From the NCBI GenBank assembly GCA_025677835.1, contig JAIXMR010000099.1, forward strand, positions 1 through 64,000: a stretch of 64,000 nt of DNA, read 5' to 3'. The position numbers and the translations under genes are program-made. Source of the DNA: Sporodiniella umbellata. Lineage: Eukaryota; Mucoromycota; Mucoromycetes; Mucorales; Rhizopodaceae. Under the pieces are notes generated by a model that was not told the DNA's origin, made no database searches, and was given only the letters and a program-made list of their open reading frames with translations. Below are positions 22,074-34,247 of the stretch, in pieces (position 1 is the first letter of the stretch; each line of letters starts with the position of its first letter).

Positions 22074-22094
22074 GAGAGAGAGAGAGAGAGAGAG
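22074..22094. repeat. (GA)n repeat upstream of exportin-7
   Basis: GA dinucleotides followed by T-rich and TA-rich tracts (22120-22190) fill the 313-bp spacer between the acyl-CoA synthetase stop and the exportin-7 start. They probably belong to the exportin promoter or 5' UTR. Confidence 0.7.
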
Positions 22095-22208
22095 GAGGGG
22101 GTCACAGAGTTTATTTTTTATATAATTTTTTTTTTTTATATATATATATTTTTTTTTTTTTTTCTATATATTTTTATATATATTTTTTTCTTTGTTGAAT
22201 CAAGTGCG

Positions 22209-25200
22209 ATGGCCCAAACTGCTGAAAGGCTTCTTTATTTATTTTCTTTGTGTGAGCAATTGTATAGTCCTAAAAGTGTGAGTGAAAGCGAACAAGCACA
22301 ACGTATATTAGAAACCAGTTTTCCTACTTTTTCTGACTCTACGGTTGCTGACACGACTGCTCCCACTTTTGGCATTCATACGCCTACGGATACGGCGAAT
22401 GCATTAAGAATCTTGTTGGAGAATTCGCCCAGTCCGTATGTTCAGATGTTTGCGTTGTCAAGGTTAAGACAGTTGGTGCTTGCTCAGTTTACAGTGTTTG
22501 AAAGAGAGACCCGAATCCAATTACGTACGTGCAGGAAGCTACACATGAAATCATGCGAAAAAAAAAAAAAAAAAAAAAAAAAAAACTGAACGTATGGGAT
22601 AGGTACATTTCTATTGGAGTATGCTTTTGTTCATTATGACCTTCAGCCTTTTGTGATTCATCAGTTGGCCAGTGTATTGGCTTTGTTGACGCAGTTTGGT
22701 TATTTGGAACATGAGGAATATCAGCAGATCTATAAAGACATGACCCAGTTCCTTCAGGTAAATAGGGGGAAAAAGAATCTTCTGAACACTGATAGGTTTA
22801 GGCTTCTGCTGAACATCGTATTGTGGGATTACAAATGTTGACAGTGATTGTACAAGACATGAGTTCAACCTCTGTACCCAAATACGCAGCCAAGTTTAGA
22901 AAAGCAGGTTGGTTTTTTTTTGTTTTTTAAAAACGGCACGCTCGGTTGGCCTAACCCGGTTCTGTAGCTGCGGGTGTAAGGGATACCCAACTTTACCGTA
23001 TTTTCAAAAATGCCTTTGAGTTATTAGAGAGTATGATTCAACACTCGATCACGTTTAGCACAGGTAAGCGTGTTGGCTTGAGCCACTTTATGTTAAAAAC
23101 TATACTTTTTCAGAGGTACAAGAAGACCGCACAAAAGAAGCGACACTGGATTTGCTTTTAAAGTGTTTATCGTATGACTTTGCAGGCTCAACATTCGATG
23201 AATCCGGAGAGGATACGGGCTCGATTCAGGTAAAGCCATGGGATAGGGGGGGTGGTAGGGATAGTGAACGATGTTGGTTAGGTACCGGCGAGTTGGCGAC
23301 CTTTGATTGAACAGGATGGGTTTGTGGCTACGTTTTTCAAAGCGTACGATCAGTTTCCTCAAGCGCGTCATGCGAAAGGCGTACTGGACTGTCTGGTGCA
23401 GGTGGTGGTGATCCGGAAAGGGTTGTTTAGTGGTGAAGAAGAAAGAAATCGGTTTTTATCGTGTGTGATGGAGGGTATTGGCGAGATTGTGCAGAGCCTG
23501 AGACATATGGAAGAAGAGGGCTGTTACCAAGCGTTTGGAAGGTTGATCCAACGCTTCCGTGCGGCCGCGCCTTTGAACGATCTCGCTGACCGCCCGGGCT
23601 TTTTGGCATGGATTGAGGGAGTGGCTCGCTTTACGCAGCATGCGTTGCGTGCCGGTCATTGTTTTCACCTACTCAAGTTTTGGGCCAAGGTGGTGGAGGG
23701 CATGACGTTTTTCCAGTCCTTGGGCGAAACCAAGGTCAACACCCTGCAGCGGATCACCGTCGAGCTCGTGAAGAGCTTTCTGGCCGCGCAGCCAGGCATG
23801 CTTGAGGAAGGGGAAGCGATGGATGAAGAATCGTTCAAGATGGTAGGTCAGATCGCTCGCTGTCGTTACGCAGATTCCTGTACGGCCCTTCTGGAGGCTT
23901 TTGAGCCCGTGGCAGCTGAATACAACGCCTTTCTTCACCAAAGCCATGGACTCGATGAGCATATGAAGGAAACGATCCGGGCGTATGAAACCAAGTTTGC
24001 GTGGTTTGTGCAACTGATGGCGGTCTTTATTGGCCACCGACCGGTAAGTGTGTTGGATCTGTTGCCTGTTGATGTTGATCTCTCCTGAATGTTAGTCCTA
24101 TCTGAGTTCGGATTCATGCGATGCGGCCGATGGTGAATTGATTACCAAAGTAATCTATCTTATGGAAACCAATCAAAGCTTGATCGGAAACCATCCAGAG
24201 TTCTTGAGCAAGCCACTGGATTGTGCGCTCCTGTCTTTTTTCTCGCAGTACCGAGCCAGCTATGTGGGGGAAAGTCATGGAAAAGAGGTATACCGGATGC
24301 CGAACGAGGTGTTTGGGATTAAGGATGCCACAGACATGTTGAATCTGATCGTAGGCAAAATGTAAGTACGTTCAAGAAAGAAAAAAAGGAGGAGGAATGG
24401 GGGAACTGAGATGTATGTAGTATTTTCAACTTGCAATGGTGGGGAGACGATGCGCTGGTGATTCGTCAATCGTTAGAGCTACTGAACGCACTGACCAGTG
24501 GCTACAGTGCGCTCAAGATGCTAAAGAAGATTGAATCCATCACGTTGTTGATGCAAAACCACCTTGCCAATGACTTTTTCCGTCCCTCGGACAAACATCG
24601 CGCCAGTCGTGTGTTGTACTATCAAATTCTATCCAAGATTCTGTTTGCAGACGATCATGCTGAAGAGGAATTTTACGCGTTCATGAAACCTTTTGAGGTC
24701 AGACTGGACACACTCTCTTTACTCTCCACCCGTGCATCGTTTGAGCAAGCGGATGTTAAGGTAGGTGAAGAAAAAGAGAGAAGGAGAGCGATTGACATGT
24801 TGAGAATAGCAAACGATTGTTGACCTATTTCGCGATCTTCGAGGATTGATTGAGCCCATCCAGAGCCGACGTCACTTTGTGTTGTTCTTTGATTGGTTTT
24901 ATCCAGACTATATGCCGATTCTTCAAAGGGCGATTGAGGCATGGGCGCCGGACGCTTGGAGCGTGGATCTTCTCAAGTTCTTTCAGGTGCTGGTGTACAA
25001 CAAGAGTCAACGGTTAAATCTGGACATTGCTTCGGCCAGTGGCATTCTCCTCTTTCGAGATGCGAGCCAGATCCTCTGTAGTTACGGTCAACGGGCGATC
25101 CGTCAAACGGTCAGTGAAGAAAGCAAGAAATATGCAGTCAAGTAAGCCAAAGTGGTTTGATGTAAGCGATTGTCTCAACAGGGTATTTGCTAGGTACAAA

Positions 25201-26042
25201 GGCATGGCGACGTGTTTCAACCTGGTGGCCAGGTGTTTGGGAGGAAAATACATCAACTTTGGGGTATTCTGGCTCTATGGTGACAAGGCAATCAACGAAG
25301 CGTTCCAGATGACCTTCCAGATGATGTTGAACATCCCGTTACAGGACATGATGGTAAACAGAAAACGTCGCCCTCATTCCAGCTAACACACCTATTTTAG
25401 CATTTCCCCAAGTTGACCAAAGCGTTCTTTTTCTGGATGGATGAGTTTTCGAACGAACAGATGATGAAGGATCCCGAGATGCCAGCAGAAGCGTTTCTGT
25501 ATATTCTGGAAGCGTGCGAGTTGGGGGTTGAGTCCAATCATTCTTATATCCGTACGCATGCCTGTGTGACGCTGAACAATCTGTGCACGCATGTAGTGCA
25601 AGCGCGTGAGCGTGCGTCGATTGAAAAGGAAAGGGAGGGTGGCAAGAAACGTAGAGAGGATCCAGGCGTACTCTTGACCTACTTTTATCAATTCTCTCAA
25701 GTCTTGCCTAAACTGTTGACCAGTGTCTTTAACATGATTCTGTTTGATGATAATAACGATTATTGGCAGCTGTCAAGACCATTATACACTCTTGTGTTAC
25801 TCGAGCGTGAGGTAAAAAAAAAAAAAAAAAAAAAAAAAAGGTCACAAACATTGAACCGATCGCCAGTTTGCTTCAGACTATACAAATCAGGTGATTTTAA
25901 AACAACTACCTGAGCGACGTGAATTTGTAACCAAGGTAACCTAAACTAAGAGTTTTTGTAAGGGGAGGGGAAAAAAAAAAAAAAAAAAAAAAAAGAGAGA
26001 GAGAGAGAGAGAACAATAGGTAGGCGGAATTTGACTTTTGCT

Positions 26043-26077
<35 letters not shown>

Positions 26078-26112
26078 TATACGATGATTATGATTTTATT
26101 TTACCACCCAAA

Positions 26113-26159
<47 letters not shown>

Positions 26160-26289
26160 GTTGCTCTCCCATTTGATGGATGGTAACGGCTGGACACTGA
26201 ACACAAAAGACCGGGAAAAGTTTTCACAGCAAATTTCGAATCTGAAAAGGGAACTGGTGGTACAACAAATCACACTGGCAGCAGTCTAA
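22209..26289 (+). CDS. XPO7: Exportin-7 (RanBP16/17-type karyopherin)
   Basis: Nuclear transport receptor of the importin-beta superfamily. The gene has many exons and encodes roughly 1,080 aa, close to animal exportin-7. The start (MAQTAERLLYLFSLCEQLY) matches the N-terminal HEAT repeat. Further matches with the family as I know it are FLLEYAFVHYD after the first intron, VPASWRPLIE, LLTQFGYLEHEEYQQIYKDM, the YMPILQRAIEAW segment with NKSQRLNLDI and GILLFRDASQ, and VNFGVF-like INFGVFWLYGD. The C-terminal exon ends QITLAAV before TAA at 26287. Several introns contain long A runs; one (25812) starts GTA followed directly by 25 further A. Exons between ~23,300 and 25,800 are visibly more G+C-rich than neighbours. 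It is tail-to-tail with the Cyc8 gene, 35 bp apart. Confidence 0.92.
26047..26074. repeat. Poly(T) run in exportin-7 intron
   Basis: 28 uninterrupted T bases, followed by TA-rich repeats to about 26157, lie in the last intron of exportin-7. Confidence 0.85.
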
Positions 26290-26324
26290 GAGAGGGTCAA
26301 TAAACAGAGATTTTATTGGAATGA

Positions 26325-27860
26325 TTAAGAAACAGAAATGCCTGTTTTTGTTGTAGGGGAGGGTTTTCTAGGCGAGTCTAGTCTGGATCTTTTGTCAGGG
26401 TCTTGTTCTTCCGCATCGGCCATTTCCAGAGATCGTTTAGGCAAAAAGGGTTTATGATGGGCCATGCTCATGAGGGTATCGGCGGCGTTGGATTCGGTAG
26501 GGCTGTTTTGGGGACGAAAGACGGGAAGAGGCAAGAGCTTGGGTTTTTCAGTCTCGTACAGGAGTGAGGTTCGGTGAAGATCAGGATCGTAAGGATGTTT
26601 GGGCGGTGAGATATGAGGGGAGAGGGGAAGGTGGGATGGGATAGGCGAACGAAGGGGTTTATGACGCGAGCCGGGAGGAAGAATGTCGGGTATGCGTACG
26701 TCTGGATAAGGCCGGGTTTCAGGCCGTGATGGAAAAGCGGTACTGGGCGTGGTAGGCGAAGAGGCGTGGTGGGGTTGGTATTGGTATGGATTGCTGACGT
26801 CCTGAGGTACGGGTTGATGCAGTGGTGTGTGACGGGCGTTGGGCGAGGACGATGTGCGTAGGAGTTCGAGACGTTGTTGGATATGCGGATTGGTGGGGTC
26901 CAGTTCAGCCGCACGTTGGTAGGCGTCCAAGGCGTCTTGGACTTGATTGTTGCAGGACTCGTACAGGGTGCCGAGATCGTACCAGACCTCGCTGATGTAA
27001 GGGTTTAACCGGATCGCTCGACTGTAGGCATCGAGCGCGTCACGGTATTGGTTGATCTGATAGTAAAGTACGCCAATCGAACACCAAAAGGTAGGATTCC
27101 GGGCGTCGCGATACACTGCCTGTTGGTAAGCTTCGTACGCTTTATTGTAATTTTGCTCTACCATATAGCAACGACCGAGGAGATACCAGGACTGGGCATC
27201 CGTGCTATCTGACTTGAGTGAACGTGTCAGGTACCCGATAGCCGCTGGCTGACTACAGAAAGAAGTGCTCTGTTGATGGTAAAGCCAGCCAAGCTGTTGG
27301 AGTACTTTGGCGTGATCTGGATTGTCCACCAACACCTTTTCATACGCGTCTTTTGCGAGGTCGTATTCCTTTTGCTGTTCGTAAACATGGCCTGTCTGGA
27401 ACCAGATGTCGATTTCCGTTAACGGTTTGGGAGGATGACGTAGAATATAACGAAAGCACTACCAAAAATAAAAAAAAAAATAGAGGGTTGGGTTCAGCCA
27501 TGGCCCTACTGACTTCAAAACCTACCTGCAACGAAAGGTCGTATTTATGTTGTTGCTTATAAATAATACCCAAACGAAAGTAAATTTCGTTGGCCTTTTC
27601 AAACTGAGGATCCATCTTCATCACGGCTGAAAAGGCCTCTTCCGCATGCTCTATCGAGCCATAACGGTCATAGAGAATGCCAATACCGTACCAAAGCTTT
27701 GGGTCTTTGGGGTTTTGTAAATGATAGAGTGCCTGTTGGTAAGCTTGATAGGCTTCTTGTAGATTTTCCATCATCAGGTAGCAATGACCTAACGCGCTCC
27801 AGGCCTCTCCGTTATTTTCGTGGAGTGCCAAAATACGTTTAAAATATTCAACAGCCTACA

Positions 27861-27892
<32 letters not shown>

Positions 27893-28424
27893 GCGTGTTG
27901 AACATCCTTCTTTCTTGACCTTTTCCCTTACTTTACTAAACTGTTCTCTGCCTCGACAGAGAGAAGCCACCAGAGATAAAGCAGCCACAGAGTAGGGATT
28001 ATGACGGAGTGCATTTTCGTAAGCATTCATCGCTCTTTCCCAATCCATCATCATCTCCGCCAAATTGCCTGTTCCAAAAAGAAAACATGTCAGTGTGGCG
28101 TTCGATCACAGAAAAGGAACTTCCAGAAAAGGAAAAGTCGTTGTTATACAAAATTAAAGTACAAGCGGGCCCCCCTCGGTCCCCCTCTCTCTCTCTTTTC
28201 TCCCCCCTTTTTTTTCTTTCTCCGTCATCTCCTTTTTACACACACACACAAAATAAAAAAGAAGAAATAAAAAAAATAAAAAAAAAGGAAAAAAAAAAAA
28301 AAAAAAAGAACGAAAACAAAAAAAAAAAAAAGAGAATTTTACCCAGTTTAAGCCAAACCTGTTCATTTACACTGGTTAGTTTTTGCAGAGTGTTTGGCTT
28401 GGGTATTGCTTTGGCTGCAGACAT
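26325..28424 (-). CDS. CYC8: Cyc8/Ssn6-type TPR corepressor
   Basis: Global transcriptional corepressor that works with Tup1 in the nucleus. About 600 aa are read over four or more exons from MSAAKAIPKPNTLQ (28424). Tandem TPR repeats run through most of the N-terminal two-thirds, for example NAYENALRHNPYSVAAL, GEAWSALGHCYLM, YGIGILYDRYGS, SWYLLGRCYMVE and VWYDLGTLYESC. After the TPRs comes a Pro/His/Ser-rich tail with KPLRSPIP-type motifs ending TKTGISVS. Yeast Cyc8 is longer (966 aa) and has polyglutamine; no such stretch is seen here. Two introns hold long T runs in the sense strand; the one before AVEYFKRILALHENN has ~30 T just ahead of its acceptor, and the first intron is dominated by T tracts. 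Tail-to-tail with exportin-7. Confidence 0.92.
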
Positions 28425-28462
28425 CGTTTCTATCTGTTGTGGATGCTTTTTAAAAAGGTGAG

Positions 28463-28498
<36 letters not shown>

Positions 28499-28552
28499 AA
28501 AAAAAAGAAAAAAAAGAAAAAGATAAAAACCACTTGGAATAAAAAAAGGGCC

Positions 28553-28585
<33 letters not shown>

Positions 28586-29225
28586 CTTTGGGGGGAGTGA
28601 CACAACATGATGTTGACTCTCCCCCCTTTTTGTGTATGAATCTTAAATGGGTAACACACATTCATTTCCGTTTCAGTACGTTGATGTGGATGTCACGTGC
28701 TGACCCTCTGCCTTCTAGAAAAAAACAAAAGCAGCAGCAGCAGCCAGCAGGACTGATTTAGGAGTGTAAGCCAGGAGAGAGCAAAGGGTGCGTGTGGATA
28801 AGCAAGAGCTATTATAACCCATCCTCGCCTATTTTTCAAAGCAAGAAAAAAACAACAGAAAAAAAAAAAACAACTTCCGGGCGATCTTTTTGAGTGTCAC
28901 TCTCCTCTATACGCTGTACTACGGTTGACCTCCCTCACTAACACATGCCCAATCACTCGAAACAGCCAGCCAGAAACGTGGCGGCCCTTGGGTTGAGTCA
29001 CACCCGTTCGGATGACCTTCAGTCTCTGTGTTACGCTCTAAGCAACAGGGTGAGAGTCAAAATCGTGTTTGCTAATCTTGAGATGATATCACACGTACGA
29101 CATTCACGCGCGTTGCACCAGCCTAGACTTTTTTTTTCACTGCCAAATCCCACTTGCCGGAAAATAAGGGGGAAGGTTTTTTATTTTTATTATTATTGTT
29201 ATTATTGTTATTATTATTATTATTA
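28425..29225. other. Intergenic region, Cyc8 promoter
   Basis: 800 bp between the Cyc8 start and the 3' end of the RCC1 gene, both on the minus strand. It holds A runs of 34 nt (28463-28496) and 30 nt (28554-28583), a short GCA repeat near 28729 and a (TTA)n tract at 29187-29229. No gene was found. Confidence 0.5.
28463..28583. repeat. Paired long poly(A) runs upstream of Cyc8
   Basis: Two A homopolymers, 34 and 30 nt, separated by ~57 bp of A-rich sequence lie 40-160 bp upstream of the Cyc8 start codon. Nucleosome-excluding poly(dA:dT) promoter tracts are a known phenomenon; that role is inference here. Confidence 0.75.
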
Positions 29226-30516
29226 TTATGATTCGCTCACCAGCGCCAACGCATGATAGACTCCCAGAGCCACATCCCTCACCGGCGGATCGATGGGGAC
29301 ACGCTGAGGAGTGAACGCATGTTCAGAATGGCCCAATCCGAGTCGACCGCTGATCCCGTTGAGCCCCCAGCTAAACAACGCGCCATTCTCTGTCAAGGCT
29401 GCTGCATAATCAGTACTGGCAAATACACGCTGTACGTTGTCTAAACCGTGGATTTTCTTTGGCACCAGACTTTCTACCCCCTCGCCACACCCCAGTGCGC
29501 CAAACCCACACGTATAGACTTGCCCTTGTTTTGTCAGAAAAACAGAAAAGGGTCCACCTGCTGCTACATCCCGGATCTCTTCAGCCCATGGGATTTTGAC
29601 AGGCTCCAGTATCTACAAAGTGGTTTTTAAGTCTCTACGTTGCGTCACACGCTTTCCATTTACCCTATCCACTTTCTTGCCTTGCCCTCCCTGTCCGTAT
29701 TCTGAGTTACCCCACGTCCACACCTGGCCATCTTGGGTTAACGCAAGACTAAAGTCGCTGGAGCTTGTCACCTTTTGAACCGCTTGTTCCCACCTCAATC
29801 GACGCGGTCTGGCCTGGTCTTGATCTCCCTGTCCTAATTGGCCATCCGCACTCCAGCCCATGCCATACACACCCCTCTCTATAGACAATGCTCAGAGAGC
29901 GTCCGGACAATCTATTCCCTCCTATTTACCCGTCACCACCATACTATGATCCAGTCCACACGTCACCCCCTGGACGCCCGTTAACTCCACTTTCTCTAAA
30001 CGGTTGGCATACACCAATTCACCCGGTGCACTCTGACGGTTTTTGCCAATCCCCAACTGACCATACATGTTGTTTCCAAAAGAATACAGCTAACAAACAA
30101 AGATCAACCCACAGCACTCTTTTTCTCTGCCAGCCTTACTTGATCGCAAGTCAACACATGCGAATGTTCTCTTCCACACGCCAGAGCCAACACACGCCCT
30201 TGACTGGGGAGATTTCCAAACCCTCGAGCTTCACACCGGCCGTTCCCCAGTTGACCACTCTGATTGAGCCCTACACTATACAATTCTCCCTTTTCACTGG
30301 CCACCAACGAATGACCCCAGCCTGCTGCCAGATGCGTGATTGTCAGAGACTAACCTTGTCATTAAACCTTCCATAGCCTATCTCCCCTTTCTTTCTTACC
30401 GGTAACACGTAATCCTTCAAACCATTCAGACGTTTCGGACTCTTCAACACGCGTTGCATACTGCCATCTTTAAGAAACAGTCCCACACTTTGGCCCCAGC
30501 CATACAAGACTGACAT
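29226..30516 (-). CDS. RCC1-repeat protein
   Basis: Beta-propeller protein of the RCC1 superfamily, about 390 aa over five or so exons. It starts MSVLYGWGQSVGLFL at 30516 and ends HALALVSES at 29226. Repeat signatures recur: LYSVGLNQSGQLGNGRC, LYSFGNNMYGQLGIGK, VYGMGWSADGQLGQGDQ, VWTWGNSEYGQGGQG, VYTCGFGALGCGEG and LFSWGLNGISGRLGLG. That is seven-blade-like, with the usual GxxxxGQLG pattern. No BTB, FYVE or HECT domain is attached. Family members act as nucleotide exchange factors (RCC1), mitoribosome factors (RCC1L/Fmp25) or scaffolds; the role here is not resolved. The N-terminus is not an obvious mitochondrial presequence. Confidence 0.87.
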
Positions 30517-30826
30517 TTAAGAATAACCACCACTACAAAAAAAAAAAAAAAAAAAAACGGAGTTAAAGGGGGGGGGAGACGTCGTGGTGGGTGACATCAT
30601 CCAAAGCGATTGGGTACAGAGTTGGAATGAAATAGCATCCAAAGGGGCATATTTTGATGCAGCCTAAAGTAGAGAAAAAATCTTTCTCTCTTTTTTGAAT
30701 GCTATTTTAGTTTATATAATAATCCTCCCCTTTTTTTTTTTTTGTTTTGTTATTCTATTGTTGTTGTTTTTTCATCTCTCTCTCTCTTTTATTTTTTTTT
30801 TTTTAACCCCTCCCCCTTGTCAAACA
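30517..30826. other. Divergent promoter between RCC1 and kinase genes
   Basis: 310 bp between two start codons on opposite strands. It contains a poly(A) run near 30536 and C/T-rich tracts just before the kinase start. No gene was seen. Confidence 0.5.
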
Positions 30827-32121
30827 ATGTATCGCATGATGGAGGTAAACAACCTATAGCCATAGAATCAATCCTTCAACGTCTTATTTTATTCCAACCA
30901 GGTGAAATCAAGGTCAAGAAAGAATCAGTTTGAACACAAATATATCAAAATGCAATCCTTGGGTTGTGGTAATTTTGGTAAAGTGTATCTTGTAGAAGAA
31001 AGAAGTAGTCAACGTTTGGTAATCAACCAAAAGAAAAAAAAAAAAAAAAAAAAGGTCAATTCATTCCAACCCTTTTCTTTTGTAAAGTATGCAGCCAAAA
31101 TAGTCGATAAAAAGATCTTCAAGGCGGGAGATCAAAAGCTTCATGCAGAAAAGGAACAGAGGATTTGTGAAACGTTTGCGCAAGGTTTATCCCATCCTCA
31201 TATTGTCTCTGTTCATGAAGTATTGACAGAAAATGACCTGATTTATATCATTATGGACTATATCGAAGGGGGTGAACTGTTTCATAAGATCCGAGAGAAA
31301 AAGAAGTTGACCGAACGCCAGGCAAGGATCTGGTTTCGAGAGATCATTCAAGCCATTGATTATATTCATCAGGTACATAGAGCTTCATCCCTCCTATTCG
31401 CTTACTGAATCTGACATCAGCACAACATTATCCATCGAGATCTGAAGCCTGAGAACGGTAAGTGATGGATTGGGTTTTTAGAAACAGTGCGCTGACGGTA
31501 GCCACAGTCTTGATCAACAATCAATGTCAAGTCAAGATCTGTGACTTTGGTTTTGGCAATATCATCCGACAGCAGAAAGAGATCCTGAGCACTTACTGTG
31601 GCAGTCCGTTCTATGCAGCTCCCGAGATGGTCACCGCCACACCTTACGAGGGGCCCCCGGCCGATCTCTGGAGCTGTGGCGTGATTCTGTATGCCATGTT
31701 GACCGGCTTTCTGCCTTTCCAGGCCGAACAGATGCCTGATCTGTTTCGAAAGATCAAGAAAGGAGAATACAAGACCCCACCTCATATTACAGACGTCGCT
31801 TCAGACCTACTCCAACGCCTGCTCTGCGTCGATGCCACCCAACGTATCACCGCCCGAGATTGCCTCTCTCACCCTTGGGTCTTGCAATACGACCCTTCGG
31901 ACCCTTCTCTAGCTGGCCTGGAGGACCCCAAGCCTCATTATTACCCAACCGAAAAGAAATCCTTTTTCAAGCGTCTCTTTAAAAAGAAAGCTCAGGTCGC
32001 TCCGGCAGATCCACCACCCACATTGGAAAAACATCTCCTCAAACAGCGCGTCGTAGGTCGTTTCAAGAACTTTTTCTTGAAAAATTCTTTACAACAACAC
32101 AAATTGTTAGATAAAGCCTAA
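30827..32121 (+). CDS. CAMK-like Ser/Thr kinase (AMPK/CAMKL type)
   Basis: About 370 aa. Exon 1 is 18 nt (30827-30844, MYRMME) and joins KSRSRKNQFEHKYIKMQSLG over an intron. The kinase domain shows LGCGNFGKVYL (glycine loop), AAKIVDKK (ATP lysine), HRDLKPEN, DFGFGN and CGSPFYAAPEM, all intact, so it should be active. The activation segment STYCGSPFYAAPE is typical of the AMPK-related/CAMKL group. The tail has a Lys-rich patch (KKSFFKRLFKKKAQ) followed by basic residues, ending LLDKA. Introns interrupt just before AAKIVDKK (with a ~21-nt A run) and within the catalytic loop region. It converges on the carrier gene next door, 57 bp apart. The exact subfamily cannot be fixed by eye. Confidence 0.88.
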
Positions 32122-32178
32122 TAAAATAGAAAAAAATAATAATAATAATAATATAAATCGTTGGATTCTTTTTCTTTT

Positions 32179-33347
32179 TTATTCTTTCAAAATGTTTTTA
32201 CGAATAAAACCAGAGACAGTTTCAAAGACTACCAACAAGATACCTCCACCAGGACCCAATCTCAAAACCTTGGGCAAGAAACCTCTGTACAAGGATGCAA
32301 AGCTAATAACAGAATGAGTGTCTTTTGACTCTTTTTTTTTTTTCGAGCGTCATTTACCCTTCTTCTCTGGCCACGGTGAGTACGCTAGGGACGGTCCAGT
32401 TGTATTTCTTGACACCCACACCGTTGTAACTCTGGATACGCGTCTTGACCACATCAAAAGGTGTATTGAAAGCCGTGGCTACCATGCCACCCACAGTCCC
32501 TGCAGCAAAGTTCGTCAGACGTTGTTGGTTGGGATCCTATTCGAAAAGAGCATCAGTTTTGGCTTTCACTACTCTTTCTTACTTTGGATTTAGGCATCAA
32601 TTCCTTCACTTTGAAAATCAAACCAAAATAAGCCCCGTTCCAAACAGCATGTCGCCACATGGTCGCTTCCAACCCGTTAAACATGGCCAAAGTACCTTCA
32701 GCAGCCACCACCTTACGAATCGTATCGGCCGTGCCATTGTATTTACCAACCTAGAGTCCATCAAAAACAAACGTCAACAGTCAATCGGTCAAAAGTAGTG
32801 CACTTACGTTGGCTTTATCTTGCATTCTCACTTTCACAAGTTCAAAAGGAACAATCAAAAGCGCTTCAGTCAAACCAGCACTGACACCCGTCATCACCGA
32901 TAAGGATTGGGTGATTTTCTCAAACCCAAAGAGTTGCTTGTAGAGCGCCGTGTATTGTTCGTTGGCTGCAAATTTCGTAGCTCGTTTGGGTGCCTCCACC
33001 ATAATCGGAGGTAAAATACCACGGTAAAGAGACCCAGGGCCTTCCAATTTGATCATACTCTGAATCGTACCTACAATGCCTGTGTTGGCTCCTGTGCTTA
33101 ACTGTGCTCTTGTCTTGACCACTTTAAAATCATCAAAGATGAGTACGCTCCATTCCTTCCCTTTAAATATATATATATATATATATATATACATACCATC
33201 CAAAGGATACATCATCAAGATTTCAGATACACCCGCAATAGCGCCCGCTAAAAACTGATACCCAAAAGGAAGAGCTATTCATACAATCATCAGAAAATCA
33301 TTACGCGTCTTTTTGTTCTCTTTACGTTTTTGAACTGGCTCAGACAT
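32179..33347 (-). CDS. Mitochondrial 2-oxodicarboxylate carrier-like protein
   Basis: SLC25 carrier, about 310 aa over five or so exons, starting MSEPVQKRKENKK (33347) and ending RKNILKE before TAA at 32181-32179. Signatures are MMYPLDVVKTRAQLSTG (repeat 1), VPFELVKVRMQDKAN (repeat 2) and TPFDVVKTRIQSYNG (repeat 3), with APKRATKFAANE and VRMQDKAN typical of Odc1/Odc2 and SLC25A21. Those transport 2-oxoglutarate and 2-oxoadipate across the inner membrane for lysine metabolism; substrate here is inferred. The intron inside PLDVV contains an (AT)n repeat next to a GTATGTAT donor. Confidence 0.88.
33163..33194. repeat. (AT)n microsatellite in carrier intron
   Basis: Uninterrupted AT repeat close to the donor of the intron that splits the first carrier motif. 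Confidence 0.85.
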
Positions 33348-33549
33348 TTTCCCCCCCTTTTTATGATTGTTTTCGTGAATAGAAAAAGAAAAAGAAAAAA
33401 AAAAAAAAAAAAAAAAAAAAAACTTTCCCCTCTACCCCACTCACCCAATAAAAACTCAGATCTACTGACTCATCTTTCTCCCCCCCCCGGGGGATGAAAA
33501 CAAGTCTTTCTTTTTATCCATTATTGAACACAAAAAAAAAAAAAAAAAA

Positions 33550-34191
33550 TGACGATTGAAACAGCCAGTTCACGCTTTGGCGAATTACCCCGATTGGAAT
33601 TACCTTCTTTTCTCGATTTTTTAAAATTAAAAAAGTTTCCACTCCAACTATATCCTGCAGTGAATGAACCCTATCGACCCAAACAGGATACACTTTATAT
33701 TTACGGCCCTAGTAAAAGAACGCAAGGATTCGACATGGACTGTTTACAGATGCAAGTAAATATTTCTAAATTGTGAGGAAAGAGAGAGAGAGAGTTGATT
33801 CCATCAACCTATTTAGATCTATTTGAACTTTTGTGGAATACACTACACTACGTATCCTATCCATCAACCCGAAGCTTCCCCTTCAGGTAAACCTTTACCT
33901 TTTTCTATTCTATATGAATTCATTTCCCCCCGCCGAAAGGAAATCTACCGTTCTTGACCACCGTGGCAGGCGCTGTCTACAATCAACACGACATTCATCG
34001 ATGGTTAAAGGAAAGAGTAAGTATGGGAGACATCCCTGAGTCTATATCTCACCTTTGGATTCTTTAGTCAATGCAAAAAGAATTAACCCAACACCTCGCA
34101 TCCTCCCAAGCGTTCTTATCCCTCATCGAAAGCACATTGAAACCTGCGGTGGTAAATCAATACACAGGCGTGAACTATCGTAGGCTCATAC

Positions 34192-34247
<56 letters not shown>

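Noticed and set aside
23427..24117. Antisense ORFs in exportin-7
   Set aside because: The sense strand clearly encodes exportin-7; the antisense frames have no family match.
28154..28665. Phe-rich ORFs near the Cyc8 start
   Set aside because: Direct translation of poly(T)/(A) runs in intron and promoter.
32318..32798. Plus-strand ORFs overlapping the 2-oxodicarboxylate carrier
   Set aside because: The minus strand has the carrier signatures; these are shadows.
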